From: Halorientalis marina | Lineage (GTDB): Archaea; Halobacteriota; Halobacteria; Halobacteriales; Haloarculaceae | Assembly (NCBI RefSeq): GCF_023028345.1 | Contig: NZ_CP095487.1 | Coordinates: forward strand, 1,054,001 to 1,118,000 | Direction: 5' to 3' | Length of the DNA stretch: 64,000 bases | Shown: piece after piece, positions 24,147 through 32,219 of the stretch | Layout of the letters: each line of letters starts with the position of its first letter | Position numbering within the stretch: position 1 is the first letter of the stretch | Made by a program: the position numbers and the translations under genes | The notes under the pieces: model-generated | Databases searched by the model: none | What the model saw: only the letters and a program-made list of their open reading frames with translations | What the model was told of the DNA's origin: nothing

Positions 24147-24653
24147 TCAGGCGGCGCCGTCGGCCGGTTCGTCCGTCCGCCCGCCCGGTGCGTCGAGCCC
24201 GTTCCGGACGAACACGGCCATGCCGGTGTCGAAATCGAGCATCCCCCCGCCGGCGAGTTCGGCTCGGCCGACCGCGAGCAGTGCGCCGTCTTCGTGCTCG
24301 ACCAGCACCTCGTCGCCCGGGCGGATGTCGGGGTCGGCGTCCCGGACGAACTTCGCGAAGGCGTTGCGCCCCTCGCGGACGTACGGCTCGGACTCGTCGC
24401 CGACGACGACCCGACATCGGGGGCGTGCCAGCGCGTCCTGCAGGCGGCGGCCGCCGGCGGCTCCGAGCGTGAACCGGCCGTCGACGGCGTAGGTGACCAG
24501 CCGCCCCTCGTCGGCGATGACCTGGCGCGGCCGCCCCGAACTCGTCCGCGTCACCTCGGGGTCGCCGTCGGCCGGGAACAGCGCCGTCCCCGCGCCCACG
24601 CCGAACTGGTAGTCCGCGACGCGTCCCAGCATCCGCCGGTCGTCCTCGTTCAT
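24147..24653 (-). CDS. PUA domain protein
   Basis: A 168-residue protein with an N-terminal domain like the C-terminal part of archaeosine tRNA-guanine transglycosylase (VADYQFGVGAGTALFPADGD, RQVIADEGRLVTYAVDGRFTL cut at GAAGGRRL). A C-terminal PUA domain follows (DADPDIRPGDEVLVEHEDGALL, FDTGMAVFVRNG). Confidence 0.3.
   Translation of the reverse strand: MNEDDRRMLGRVADYQFGVGAGTALFPADGDPEVTRTSSGRPRQVIADEGRLVTYAVDGRFTLGAAGGRRLQDALARPRCRVVVGDESEPYVREGRNAFAKFVRDADPDIRPGDEVLVEHEDGALLAVGRAELAGGGMLDFDTGMAVFVRNGLDAPGGRTDEPADGAA
24147..24653 (-). other. Further note on the PUA protein
   Basis: 168 residues from the ATG at 24653 (MNEDDRRMLGRVADYQFG). The N-terminal part (about 1-75, SGRPRQVIADEGRLVTY, DGRFTLGAAGGRRL) resembles the C2 domain of archaeosine tRNA-guanine transglycosylase and the C-terminal part (about 85-155, IRPGDEVLVEHEDGALLAVG, FDTGMAVFVRNGLD) is a PUA fold. 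Such stand-alone proteins are thought to bind structured RNA, probably tRNA. An in-frame start at 24746 would add a poorly conserved Pro-rich stretch and is not used. Confidence 0.82.
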
Positions 24654-24795
24654 CGGCCGCCGCTTCGGCGGCCACGGGCAAAACCCTGCCGTCGGCGAGC
24701 CGTCCAGTACGGGTTCCGTGGCTATCGGTATCAGGGGCCGTGACATACTGAGTCAATCATGAACTATCATGCCACATGCGGGCGGTTTGAGTGGA

Positions 24796-24803
24796 TTTAT
24801 ATC
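24796..24803 (+). promoter_or_regulatory. TATA box of the 60-residue membrane protein gene
   Basis: TTTATATC centred 26 bp before the ATG at 24825. This is the clearest TATA box in the window and implies a leaderless or very short-leader transcript. Confidence 0.75.
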
Positions 24804-24824
24804 CCATAGCTGCCTCGTTCCGAT

Positions 24825-25007
24825 ATGGCAACGAATACGACGAAAATCGGACTCGGTGCGGTGCTGCTGCTGCTGAGCAGCGTCCTCATCCTGAGCACGG
24901 GCGTGCAGGGCGTCAATCTGCCGGTGATCGGCGCGACCGTCGCGGCGCTCGGGCTGGCGGCGGGCGCACTGCTCGTGGGCACGTCCGACGAAGGTCGGCC
25001 CGTCTAG
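24825..25007 (+). CDS. Small two-helix membrane protein
   Basis: A 60-residue hydrophobic protein. Helix one is about residues 7-26 (GLGAVLLLLSSVLILSTGVQ) and helix two about 31-53, joined by GVNLPV; the end is polar (GTSDEGRPV). It has a strong TATA box 26 bp upstream, so it is expressed as its own unit. I think similar short proteins occur in other haloarchaea, but I cannot name a family. Its TAG stop shares a CTAG with the stop of the convergent NYN gene. Confidence 0.7.
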   Translation: MATNTTKIGLGAVLLLLSSVLILSTGVQGVNLPVIGATVAALGLAAGALLVGTSDEGRPV

Positions 25008-25501
25008 AGCAGGAACGTGTCTTCTCGTTCGCTGAGATCGATGAACTCGTCAGCGGCCGCCACGAGCTCTTCGGCGGTCGACTCCTGGAAGCCCATCGCT
25101 TCGACGCGACAGCCCTCGTGTTTCAGGTGCGTACAGAGCCGCGAGAAGTCCCCGTCGCCGGTACAGAGGATGATGGTGTCGACGTGGGGGGCGAGCGAGA
25201 CGGCGTCCAAACTCATCCCCACGTCCCAGTCGGCCTTCTTCGAGCCGTCGCCGAAGGTCTTGATCTCTTTCGTCTTGGCCTCGAAGCCGATGTCGACGAG
25301 CGCCTCGAAGAACGATTCCTCGTCCTCGGCGTTGGCGCGGATGACGTAGGCGATGGCACGGGTGACCTGGCGACCGCGAGCCCCCTCCTCCAGCAGCGAC
25401 GAGTAGTCGATATTGCGGTTGTAGAGGCTCCGGGCGGTATGATACAGGTTCTGCGCGTCGGCGAGCATGGCGACGCGCTGCCCGGAATGGATGTCAGTCA
25501 T
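25004..25501 (-). CDS. NYN domain protein (LabA/DUF88-like, PIN-fold nuclease)
   Basis: A 165-residue PIN-like protein, predicted to cleave RNA with a metal ion. The NYN acids are visible: Asp in AMLADAQNLYH, Asp in KKADWDVGMSLDAV, and the pair in IILCTGDGDFSRL. The C-terminal helix EELVAAADEFIDLSE is typical. The ATG at 25501 (MTDIHSGQRVAM) is preferred over a start nine codons upstream, since family members begin just before the first strand. It is on the opposite strand to the next operon (dap genes) and convergent with the 60-residue gene, overlapping it by 4 bp. Confidence 0.88.
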   Translation of the reverse strand: MTDIHSGQRVAMLADAQNLYHTARSLYNRNIDYSSLLEEGARGRQVTRAIAYVIRANAEDEESFFEALVDIGFEAKTKEIKTFGDGSKKADWDVGMSLDAVSLAPHVDTIILCTGDGDFSRLCTHLKHEGCRVEAMGFQESTAEELVAAADEFIDLSEREDTFLL

Positions 25502-25798
25502 GCGCGGCTTTTGTGAGCGGTCCACCAAATGCCTTCGTGTCCCATCGCGAGCGGCAGTCGCAACGCCTAAGTCGCCTCGTGACGGTCACTCGCGTATGCG
25601 AACTGCCACGCTCGGCACCGCTGGCTCGACCGCCAGCCGCCGGTGTGGCGAGGCCCGTTCTCAGGGGCGCGCGAAACCCAAAAAACGCCGGTAGGCGGCT
25701 CGTGGCGGGCGTAGCGACCCCGTCCCGGGCCGGTTCAACCGCACCGTGCGCCCACTACCTTCGACCACGCGACACCACACAGCGATACATCACCAGCA
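25502..25798. other. Unassigned 297-bp region upstream of dapA
   Basis: No convincing gene. A TATA-like cctaagtc (25566-25573) stands about 27 bp before an ATG at 25597 that opens a 32-codon frame ending in a basic KPKKRR. Inverted segments CGGTG (near 25651) and CACCG (near 25743) could close a long hairpin. A GGTTCAACC near 25734 recalls a tRNA T-loop, but the flanking stems do not pair. The dapA promoter must lie in the last 60 bp. Confidence 0.4.
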
Positions 25799-26719
25799 AT
25801 GACATACGACACCTTCGACGGCGTGTTCCCCGCGATGACCACGCCGTTCCACGAGGACGAGAGCATCGACTTCGAGACGCTTCGCGAGCACGCCCAGTAT
25901 CTGGAGGCGGCCGGCGTCGACGGCCTCGTCCCGATGGGCACGACCGGCGAGAGCGCGACACTCACCCACGACGAACACATCGAGGTCATCGAGGCGGTCT
26001 GTGCGGCCGTCGACGACGTGCCGGTCATCGCCGGCTCCGGCTCGAACAACACCCGCGAGGCGCTGGAACTCTCCGAGCGCTCCGCCGACGCCGGCGCCGA
26101 CGGCTTGCTGCTCATCTCCCCGTACTACAACAAGCCCGAACCCGCGGGGATGGAAAACCACTTCCGCCAGATCGCCGACGCCGTCGACCTCCCACAAATC
26201 ATCTACAACGTCCCCTCGCGGACGGGCCGTAACATCGCCGTCGAGTCGGCCGTGAATCTCGCGAGCCACGACAACATCGTCGGCTACAAGGCCGCCAGCG
26301 GCGACATGAACCGCATCACGGAGGTCATCGAGCGCACGCGCGAGGAGACGTTTTCGGTCCTCTCGGGCGACGACGCGATGACCCTCCCCGTGATCGCGAC
26401 CGGGGGCACCGGCTGTATCAGCGTCTCCGCGAACGTCGAACCCGAGCGGACCTGCGCGATGGTCGGCGCGGCCCTCTCGGAGGACATGGACCGGGCACGG
26501 GACATCCACCACGAACTCGGGCCGCTCTTTCGCGCACTCTTCATGGTCACCAACCCTATTCCGATCAAGGAGGCGATGGCGATCCGCGGCCACTACGACT
26601 CCGCGCGGATGCGCTCGCCGCTCTCGCGGATGAACGAGGACGACCTCGCCGAACTGGAGGCCGTCCTCGCGGACCTCGACGGCGAACCGATGCCGGAAGC
26701 GAGGGAGGCTGCCGAATGA
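25799..26719 (+). CDS. dapA: 4-hydroxy-tetrahydrodipicolinate synthase
   Basis: First committed step of lysine/DAP synthesis: condenses pyruvate with aspartate semialdehyde. The 306-residue TIM barrel has the Thr-Thr site in VPMGTTGESATL, the catalytic Tyr in IIYNVPSRTGRN, and the Schiff-base Lys in VGYKAASGD. FDGVFPAMTTPFHEDE is the usual N-terminus. First gene of a six-gene operon; its stop overlaps dapB by ATGA. In haloarchaea the DAP route is used for lysine, there being no murein. Confidence 0.95.
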   Translation: MTYDTFDGVFPAMTTPFHEDESIDFETLREHAQYLEAAGVDGLVPMGTTGESATLTHDEHIEVIEAVCAAVDDVPVIAGSGSNNTREALELSERSADAGADGLLLISPYYNKPEPAGMENHFRQIADAVDLPQIIYNVPSRTGRNIAVESAVNLASHDNIVGYKAASGDMNRITEVIERTREETFSVLSGDDAMTLPVIATGGTGCISVSANVEPERTCAMVGAALSEDMDRARDIHHELGPLFRALFMVTNPIPIKEAMAIRGHYDSARMRSPLSRMNEDDLAELEAVLADLDGEPMPEAREAAE

Positions 26720-27474
26720 CACGGATCGCGGTCAACGGCGCGGCCGGCCGGATGGGGCGGACGGTCATCGAGACGGCCGCCGAGCGCGGCGACGTCGACG
26801 TCGTGGTGGGCTTCGACGTGGACGACGCCGACGAGATCGAGGGCGTCCCGGTCGTCCACGCCGACGAGACGGAGGCCGCCCTCGCGGAGCACGACCCAGC
26901 GGTGGTCGTCGACTTCACGATTCCCGAGTCGACGCTGGCGCTCGCCGAGGCCTGCGTCGCCACCGACACCGCGATGGTCGTCGGCACGACCGGCTTCGAC
27001 GAGGACGGCTTCGCGACCCTCGAATCGGCCAGCGACTCGGTTCCGGTGCTGAAGGCCACCAACTTCGCCCGCGGGGTCCACGCGCTCCTGCGAGCCATCG
27101 AATCGGCGCTCGAAGCGGTCCCCGAGTACGACCTCGAACTGATGGAGACCCACCACAACGAGAAGATCGACGCGCCCTCGGGGACGGCCAAGACGATGCT
27201 CGAGACCGTCCAGAAGCACCGCGACGTGGAACCGGTCTACGGGCGCGAAGGCCACGCACCGCGCGACGAGGACGAAATCGGCGTGTTCGCGCGCCGGGCC
27301 GGCGACATCCGTGGCGAGCACGAACTCGTCGCGGCGGGCAACGACGAGGTACTCTCGCTGTCCCACCACACGGAAGACCGGAGCGTCTTCGCGGCGGGCG
27401 CGCTCGACGCGGCGGTCCACATCGAAAACCAGGACCCCGGCTGGTACGAATTCGGGGACGTGATCGACGGATGA
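26716..27474 (+). CDS. dapB: 4-hydroxy-tetrahydrodipicolinate reductase
   Basis: Reduces the DapA product with NAD(P)H to tetrahydrodipicolinate. The 252-residue protein has the Rossmann motif VNGAAGRMGRTV (residues 6-17), VVGTTGF, and the substrate and catalytic segment ELMETHHNEKIDAPSGTAK with the His and Lys residues of the family. The C-terminal HHTEDRSVFAAGAL is typical. Start and stop overlap the neighbours by 4 bp on both sides, indicating translational coupling in the dap operon. Confidence 0.95.
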   Translation: MTRIAVNGAAGRMGRTVIETAAERGDVDVVVGFDVDDADEIEGVPVVHADETEAALAEHDPAVVVDFTIPESTLALAEACVATDTAMVVGTTGFDEDGFATLESASDSVPVLKATNFARGVHALLRAIESALEAVPEYDLELMETHHNEKIDAPSGTAKTMLETVQKHRDVEPVYGREGHAPRDEDEIGVFARRAGDIRGEHELVAAGNDEVLSLSHHTEDRSVFAAGALDAAVHIENQDPGWYEFGDVIDG

Positions 27475-28319
27475 GCCTCAGAGACGACATCGACGACCTG
27501 TGGAACCGCTACGACGAGGGACTGACAGCCGAGGACGCCACCGCCGACGACCTCGCGACGCTCGACGCGTTCCTCGAATCGCTGGAGGCCGGTGAGGTAC
27601 GGGCCGCCGAGCCCTCGGGGAGCGGCGAGTCCGTCCGGGACCGCTGGACGGTCAACGAGTGGGTCAAGCACGGCATCCTCCTGAACTTCGGCCTGCGCTC
27701 CATCGAGCCCCGAACCCACGGCGACGTGGACTACCACGACGTGCTCCCCCTGCGCGAGACGGGCGACATCGGCGAGCGGGGCTCCCGGAACACGCCCGAC
27801 GGCACCGTCCTCCGTCGTGGTGCCTACGTGGGCAGCGACGCCATCATGATGTCGCCGTCGTTCGTCAACATCGGCGCGTACGTCGGCGACGGAACGCTCG
27901 TCGACTCCTGTGACACCGTCGGCTCCTGTGCACAGATCGGGGCGGACGTGAAACTCGGCGCGAACACGCTGATCGGCGGCGTCCTCGAACCGGTCGAGGA
28001 CAACCCCGTCATTATCGAGGACGGCGTCTCGCTGGGCGCGGGCTGTCGGGTCACGAGCGGCTTCGCCGTCGGCGAGAACTCCGTCGTGGGCGAGAACACG
28101 CTCCTGACACCGCGGATTCCGGTCTACGACCTCGTCGAGGAGGAAGTGCTGTACGGCGAACTCCCCGCGGAGCGGCGGGCGTTCGCGCGGTACGTCGAAT
28201 CGTCGGTCAGCGACGAGGACCTCATCCCCGGCGCGGCGTACAAGCCGGCGGTGGTCGCGACCGACATCGAGACCGAAACCCTCGAAAGCACGGAGCGTGA
28301 AGACGCGCTACGTCAATGA
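27471..28319 (+). CDS. dapD: 2,3,4,5-tetrahydrodipicolinate N-succinyltransferase
   Basis: Transfers succinyl from succinyl-CoA to tetrahydrodipicolinate, committing the pathway to the succinylase branch. The 282-residue protein has an N-terminal helical domain and a left-handed beta helix made of hexapeptide repeats, from GAYVGSDAIMMSPSFVNIGA to GENSVVGENTLLT, as in bacterial DapD. The C-terminal extension carries IPVYDLVEEEVLYGEL. Overlaps dapB and lysA by ATGA on each side. Confidence 0.93.
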   Translation: MSLRDDIDDLWNRYDEGLTAEDATADDLATLDAFLESLEAGEVRAAEPSGSGESVRDRWTVNEWVKHGILLNFGLRSIEPRTHGDVDYHDVLPLRETGDIGERGSRNTPDGTVLRRGAYVGSDAIMMSPSFVNIGAYVGDGTLVDSCDTVGSCAQIGADVKLGANTLIGGVLEPVEDNPVIIEDGVSLGAGCRVTSGFAVGENSVVGENTLLTPRIPVYDLVEEEVLYGELPAERRAFARYVESSVSDEDLIPGAAYKPAVVATDIETETLESTEREDALRQ

Positions 28320-29563
28320 GCACTGGACCCGCGGTGCGCCGGCCGTCCGACTGGGACGCCGAGCGACTGCGCGGGCTCGCCGCCGAGTTCGACACGCCGC
28401 TGTACGTCCTCGACCCCGACCGCGTGCGCGAGAACGCGCGCCGTCTCCGCGACGCCTTCCCCGACGCCGACATCAGCTACGCGGTGAAGGCCAACACGAC
28501 GCGGCCGGTCCTCGAAACCGTCCGGGACGCGGGCGTCGGCGCCGAGTGTGCCTCGGCCGGCGAGGTCCAGCGCGCCCTCGACGCGGGCTTTGCCGGCGCG
28601 GACGTGCGCTACACGGCCGTCAATCCGCCGGCGCGTGACCTGGATCACGTCGTTTCCCTCTCCCGCGAACACGACCTCGTGGTGACCGTCGGCGCCGCGG
28701 ACACGCTCGACCAGCTGGCCGAGCGGGACTACGACGGGCGGCTCTGCATCCGGGCGAACCCGGGCGTCGGTGCCGGCCACCACGAGAAGGTCTCGACGGG
28801 GGCCGCGCCGAAGTTCGGCGTCCCCGCCGACCGGGTACCGGCCCTCGCAGAGCGGGCGGTCGACCGCGGCTTCGACCTCGTGGGCCTGCACGCCCACGCG
28901 GGAAGCGGCATCTCGGGCGACGACCTCGACGCACATCGCGAACTGGTCGTCCGGATGGCCGACATCGCCGAGCGGGTCGCCGACGTGACCTCGCTCGACT
29001 TCGTCAACGTCGGCGGCGGGTTCGGGGTCCCCTACCGGCCCGACGAATCGCCGCTGGACCTCGACGCGGTGGCGGACGCGACCCGGGCGGCCTTCGGCGA
29101 CACCGACGCCGCGCTGGGTATCGAGCCGGGACGCTATTTCGTGGCCGACGCGGGCGTCCTGTTGACGACGGTCAATACCGTCAAGGAGACGCCGGAGACG
29201 ACGGTCGTCGGCGTCGACGCGGGGATGACGACCCTAATCCGGCCGGCGATGTACGGCTCGTACCACGAGACCGTCTCGCTCGCGCCGGACGCGGCCGACC
29301 GCGAGGAGATCACGGCGACCGTCGCCGGGCCGATCTGTGAGACGGCGGATGTGCTCGGCGAGGACCGGGCGCTGCCGGCCCCCGAGCCCGGCGACCGACT
29401 CGCGGTGGGGACGGCGGGTGCGTACGGCTACGAGATGAGCAGTCAGTACAACTCGCGACCGCGGCCCGCGGTCGTTGCCTACGACGGCAGCGACGCGCGG
29501 CTGGCGACGCGGCGGGAGCGGCTGGCGGACCTGACACGACTGGAGGAACAATGGTCGGAGTAG
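28316..29563 (+). CDS. lysA: Diaminopimelate decarboxylase
   Basis: PLP enzyme of the last step, meso-DAP to lysine. The 415-residue alanine-racemase-fold protein has the PLP Lys in ISYAVKANTTRPVL, the substrate and phosphate loops GLHAHAGSGISG and VNVGGGFGVPYR, and EPGRYFVADAG. The C-terminal segment GPICETADVLGED contains the active-site Cys donated across the dimer. It sits between dapD (ATGA overlap) and dapF (13-bp overlap), before dapF although it acts after it. Confidence 0.95.
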   Translation: MSTGPAVRRPSDWDAERLRGLAAEFDTPLYVLDPDRVRENARRLRDAFPDADISYAVKANTTRPVLETVRDAGVGAECASAGEVQRALDAGFAGADVRYTAVNPPARDLDHVVSLSREHDLVVTVGAADTLDQLAERDYDGRLCIRANPGVGAGHHEKVSTGAAPKFGVPADRVPALAERAVDRGFDLVGLHAHAGSGISGDDLDAHRELVVRMADIAERVADVTSLDFVNVGGGFGVPYRPDESPLDLDAVADATRAAFGDTDAALGIEPGRYFVADAGVLLTTVNTVKETPETTVVGVDAGMTTLIRPAMYGSYHETVSLAPDAADREEITATVAGPICETADVLGEDRALPAPEPGDRLAVGTAGAYGYEMSSQYNSRPRPAVVAYDGSDARLATRRERLADLTRLEEQWSE

Positions 29564-30492
29564 AGAAATATCACGGGACGGGTAACGACTTCATCATCAT
29601 CGACGCGGCCGAGAACGTGCCGGACCGCCGGGCGCTGGCCGCGGACCTCTGTGACCGGGAGACGGGGCTGACCCATCCGGACGCCTCGACGACGGGCGCG
29701 GACGGCATCCTCTTTCTCGCGCTGGAGGACGAGTACTCGCCGCCACGCGTCATTATGACTCTCGTCCAGCCGGATGGGAGCGTCGCAGCCATGTGTGGCA
29801 ACGGCGCGCGCTGTGCGGCCAAGTGGGTCGCCGAGCGCACCGGCTCGAACGTGGTGATGATCGACACCCAGTCCGGGACTCGCCGCGCCGAGATCGGCGA
29901 TCAGGGCGTCACCATCGAGATGGGCGCGCCCGCCTTCGAGCCAGAGGGAGTTCCCCTCGACCGAGACGACCCGCTGATCCAGGAGACCGTCGAGGGGCTG
30001 CCGGTCACGGCGGTCAACACCGGCGTCCCCCACGCCGTTGCGTTCGTCGACGACGTGACGACGGTTCACATCGACGAGGTGGCCCCGCCGGTGCGTCACG
30101 CCGACGTGTTCCCGGAGGGCACGAACGTGACATTCGCCGCCGCGCGCCCGGACGGGGGTCCCGCGAGCCGCGGCGAGGGGGACCAGGACGGACGGTCCCC
30201 CTCCGTCCGTGGCTTCGACCAGCGGACCTTCGAGCGCGGCGTCGAGGGCGAGACCGACTCCTGTGGGACGGGCGCGGTCGCCATCGTCGCCGCCGCCGAG
30301 CGACTGGGGAAAGTCGAGCGCGGCGAGCGGGTGCCCGTCCACCCGCCGGGGGGGCGTCTGGTCGTCGAACTTACTGACGACGACGCGCTCCTGCACGGCC
30401 CGGTCGAACGGGAGTTCGCCGGGCAGGCCGCAGTCACCGGCTCCGACCGCGTCGGCGGCGACGCGGACGCCGACGCCACCGGCGACGACTGA
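29551..30492 (+). CDS. dapF: Diaminopimelate epimerase
   Basis: Converts LL-DAP to meso-DAP with two cysteines. The 313-residue protein has both: the first in MCGNGARC, the second in DSCGTGAVA. N-terminal KYHGTGNDFIIID is canonical. Between GTNVTFA and RTFERG is a segment of about 24 residues where family members usually have roughly ten. The extra part contains GPASRGEGDQDGRS and is encoded by an inverted repeat (30175-30203). The insert lies in a surface loop, so the enzyme should still work. Start overlaps lysA by 13 bp. Confidence 0.93.
   Translation: MVGVEKYHGTGNDFIIIDAAENVPDRRALAADLCDRETGLTHPDASTTGADGILFLALEDEYSPPRVIMTLVQPDGSVAAMCGNGARCAAKWVAERTGSNVVMIDTQSGTRRAEIGDQGVTIEMGAPAFEPEGVPLDRDDPLIQETVEGLPVTAVNTGVPHAVAFVDDVTTVHIDEVAPPVRHADVFPEGTNVTFAAARPDGGPASRGEGDQDGRSPSVRGFDQRTFERGVEGETDSCGTGAVAIVAAAERLGKVERGERVPVHPPGGRLVVELTDDDALLHGPVEREFAGQAAVTGSDRVGGDADADATGDD
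30175..30203 (+). repeat. In-frame palindrome inside dapF
   Basis: GAGGGGGACC (30175-30184) and GGTCCCCCTC (30194-30203) pair perfectly around a 9-nt loop. The surrounding codons form an insertion not expected in the family. Confidence 0.7.
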
Positions 30493-30493
30493 C

Positions 30494-31630
30494 ATGGCCT
30501 TCGACACGCTCTCCTTCCACGAACGCGCCGTCGATACTCCCTCACACGAGGACGTGACCGCGATGCGCGAGTTACTCGTCGACACGCTCGCGGACGCCGG
30601 CCACGACCCCACGGTCGACGACGCCGGCAACACGCTGGCCGTCCGCGAGGGCGCGGCCGACGGCCCGCATATCGTCTTGAACACGCACATCGACACGGTC
30701 CCGCCACACGTCGAGTGCCAGCGGGTCGCCGGCGTCCCGAACGCGGACGGGTCGGCGGTCCCCGACTCCGACGGCGACGTCCTTCTGGGACGGGGCGCCT
30801 GCGACGCGAAGGGACCGCTTTCGGCACTGCTCGCGGCCTTCTTCGACGCCGACGTCGAGCGCGGTCGGCTGACGCTGGCGGTGACGCCCGACGAGGAGAC
30901 TCACTCCACGGGCGCGGCGGCGCTCGCCGACCGGCTCGACGCCGACGGCTACATCGTCGGCGAGCCGACCGGGCTGGACGTCTGTACCGCCTCGACGGGT
31001 CGCTTCGAGGGAACGGTCACCATCGAGGGGGTCGCGGCCCACGCGGCGGAGCCGGGAAGCGGTGCGAACGCGGTCCGGGCGGCCGCGCCCGTGTTGCAGG
31101 CCATCGAGAGCTACGACGAGACGGTCGGGCCGCCCGCACACGACACGCTCGGCCGGCCGACGCTGGAGCCGACCATTATCGAGGGCGGCGAGGCGACCAA
31201 CCAGATTCCCGCGGAGTGCCGCATCACCGTCGACCGCCGCTCGGTGCCCCCCGAGACCCAGCAGGGCTTCCGGGAACAGTTCGAGGCCCACCTCGAGGCG
31301 TGGATACCGGAGTCGATGTCGCTCTCCTTCGCCTACACCGAGCGGGAGACGCCCTTCTTCGAGGCGTTCGAGACGCCGGCCGACGCCGACGTGGTACGGG
31401 CGCTCCGGGACGCGGGCGCGGGCGACCCGCGGCCGTTCGGCGCCGTCGCGGAATCCTCGTACTTCGCGGCGGACGCGCCGACCGTTATTTTCGGCCCCGG
31501 CGACCTGGCCGACGAAGTCGGCGCCGTCGCCCACGCCGACCGCGAGTACGTCCGCCGGTCGGCGGTCGAGCGGGCGGGCGAAATCGCGACCGGCGCGGTC
31601 GAGACGCTGCTCGGGGATTCGACTGCGTGA
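30494..31630 (+). CDS. dapE: Succinyl-diaminopimelate desuccinylase (M20 family)
   Basis: Removes succinate from N-succinyl-LL-DAP. The 378-residue M20 zinc hydrolase shows all metal sites: His in LNTHIDTVPP, the bridging Asp in GRGACDAKGP, the catalytic Glu pair in TPDEETHSTG, Glu in IVGEPTGLD, and a late His in AVAHADREYV. The dimerisation domain lies about 165-280. The context (last gene of dapA-B-D-lysA-dapF) favours DapE over an ornithine or LysW-type deacylase. The N-succinyl-DAP aminotransferase is not encoded here. ATG at 30494 is one base after the dapF stop. Confidence 0.9.
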   Translation: MAFDTLSFHERAVDTPSHEDVTAMRELLVDTLADAGHDPTVDDAGNTLAVREGAADGPHIVLNTHIDTVPPHVECQRVAGVPNADGSAVPDSDGDVLLGRGACDAKGPLSALLAAFFDADVERGRLTLAVTPDEETHSTGAAALADRLDADGYIVGEPTGLDVCTASTGRFEGTVTIEGVAAHAAEPGSGANAVRAAAPVLQAIESYDETVGPPAHDTLGRPTLEPTIIEGGEATNQIPAECRITVDRRSVPPETQQGFREQFEAHLEAWIPESMSLSFAYTERETPFFEAFETPADADVVRALRDAGAGDPRPFGAVAESSYFAADAPTVIFGPGDLADEVGAVAHADREYVRRSAVERAGEIATGAVETLLGDSTA

Positions 31631-31751
31631 TACTCGAACCTCGGGGGACGGGCCCCGGTATTTCGCGCCGTGATAGCGCCCGGCAGACGACCGGCGGACG
31701 GGCGTCAGACGCCCGGAGAAGGCTTTTGTCGGCGGATTCGAACTACCAATC

Positions 31752-32219
31752 ATGGCAACGGCACGGGCACGGCAGTTGGACACGGAATCGCTGGCACGGG
31801 CAGGCGCGCTGGTCGCGGCGTGTACGCTGGTACTGACCGCGAGTTTCGTCGGGCTGGTCGCCCTGCTCTCGGCGTCGGCGCCGGGCGTGAGCGGGCGGCT
31901 CCCGCTCTACGTCCTCGGGACGGCCGGGGCGTTCGTCGCGGCGATCCTCTTTCTGGAGGCCCAGCGCGTCGACGGCGAGCAGGTCATCGCGACCGCGGGG
32001 TCGGTCGCCGTCGCGACGTTCATCTTCGGGACGCTGAGCGGCGAGGGGATCGTCTACGTCCTCCGCAACCCCGGCGAACTGGTGGCCTCACAGCTCGTCT
32101 TTTATTTCCTCGCGGCCGGGATGATCGCCACCGGGCTTGGCTACTGGGCGCTGAACCACTGGAACGAACTGGCCGTTTCGACGGACCTCGGGACGCCCTC
32201 GCGGTCGTTCCGCCGCTAA
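31752..32219 (+). CDS. Four-helix membrane protein, unknown
   Basis: A 155-residue protein with four hydrophobic helices (about 15-41, 50-68, 80-98 and 113-136) and a short basic tail (TPSRSFRR). No known family recognised. A TATA-like gcttttg is found about 28 bp before the ATG. It ends by overlapping the convergent HTH-10 gene's stop (CTAA). Confidence 0.65.
   Translation: MATARARQLDTESLARAGALVAACTLVLTASFVGLVALLSASAPGVSGRLPLYVLGTAGAFVAAILFLEAQRVDGEQVIATAGSVAVATFIFGTLSGEGIVYVLRNPGELVASQLVFYFLAAGMIATGLGYWALNHWNELAVSTDLGTPSRSFRR

Noticed and set aside
25720-25750. tRNA T-arm-like GGTTCAACC
   Set aside because: The 5-bp T stem does not pair and no acceptor or anticodon arm can be formed around it.
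30494-31630. LysW-lysine or ornithine deacylase instead of DapE
   Set aside because: The gene is last in an operon that contains dapD, whose succinylated product needs DapE; no LysW gene is present.
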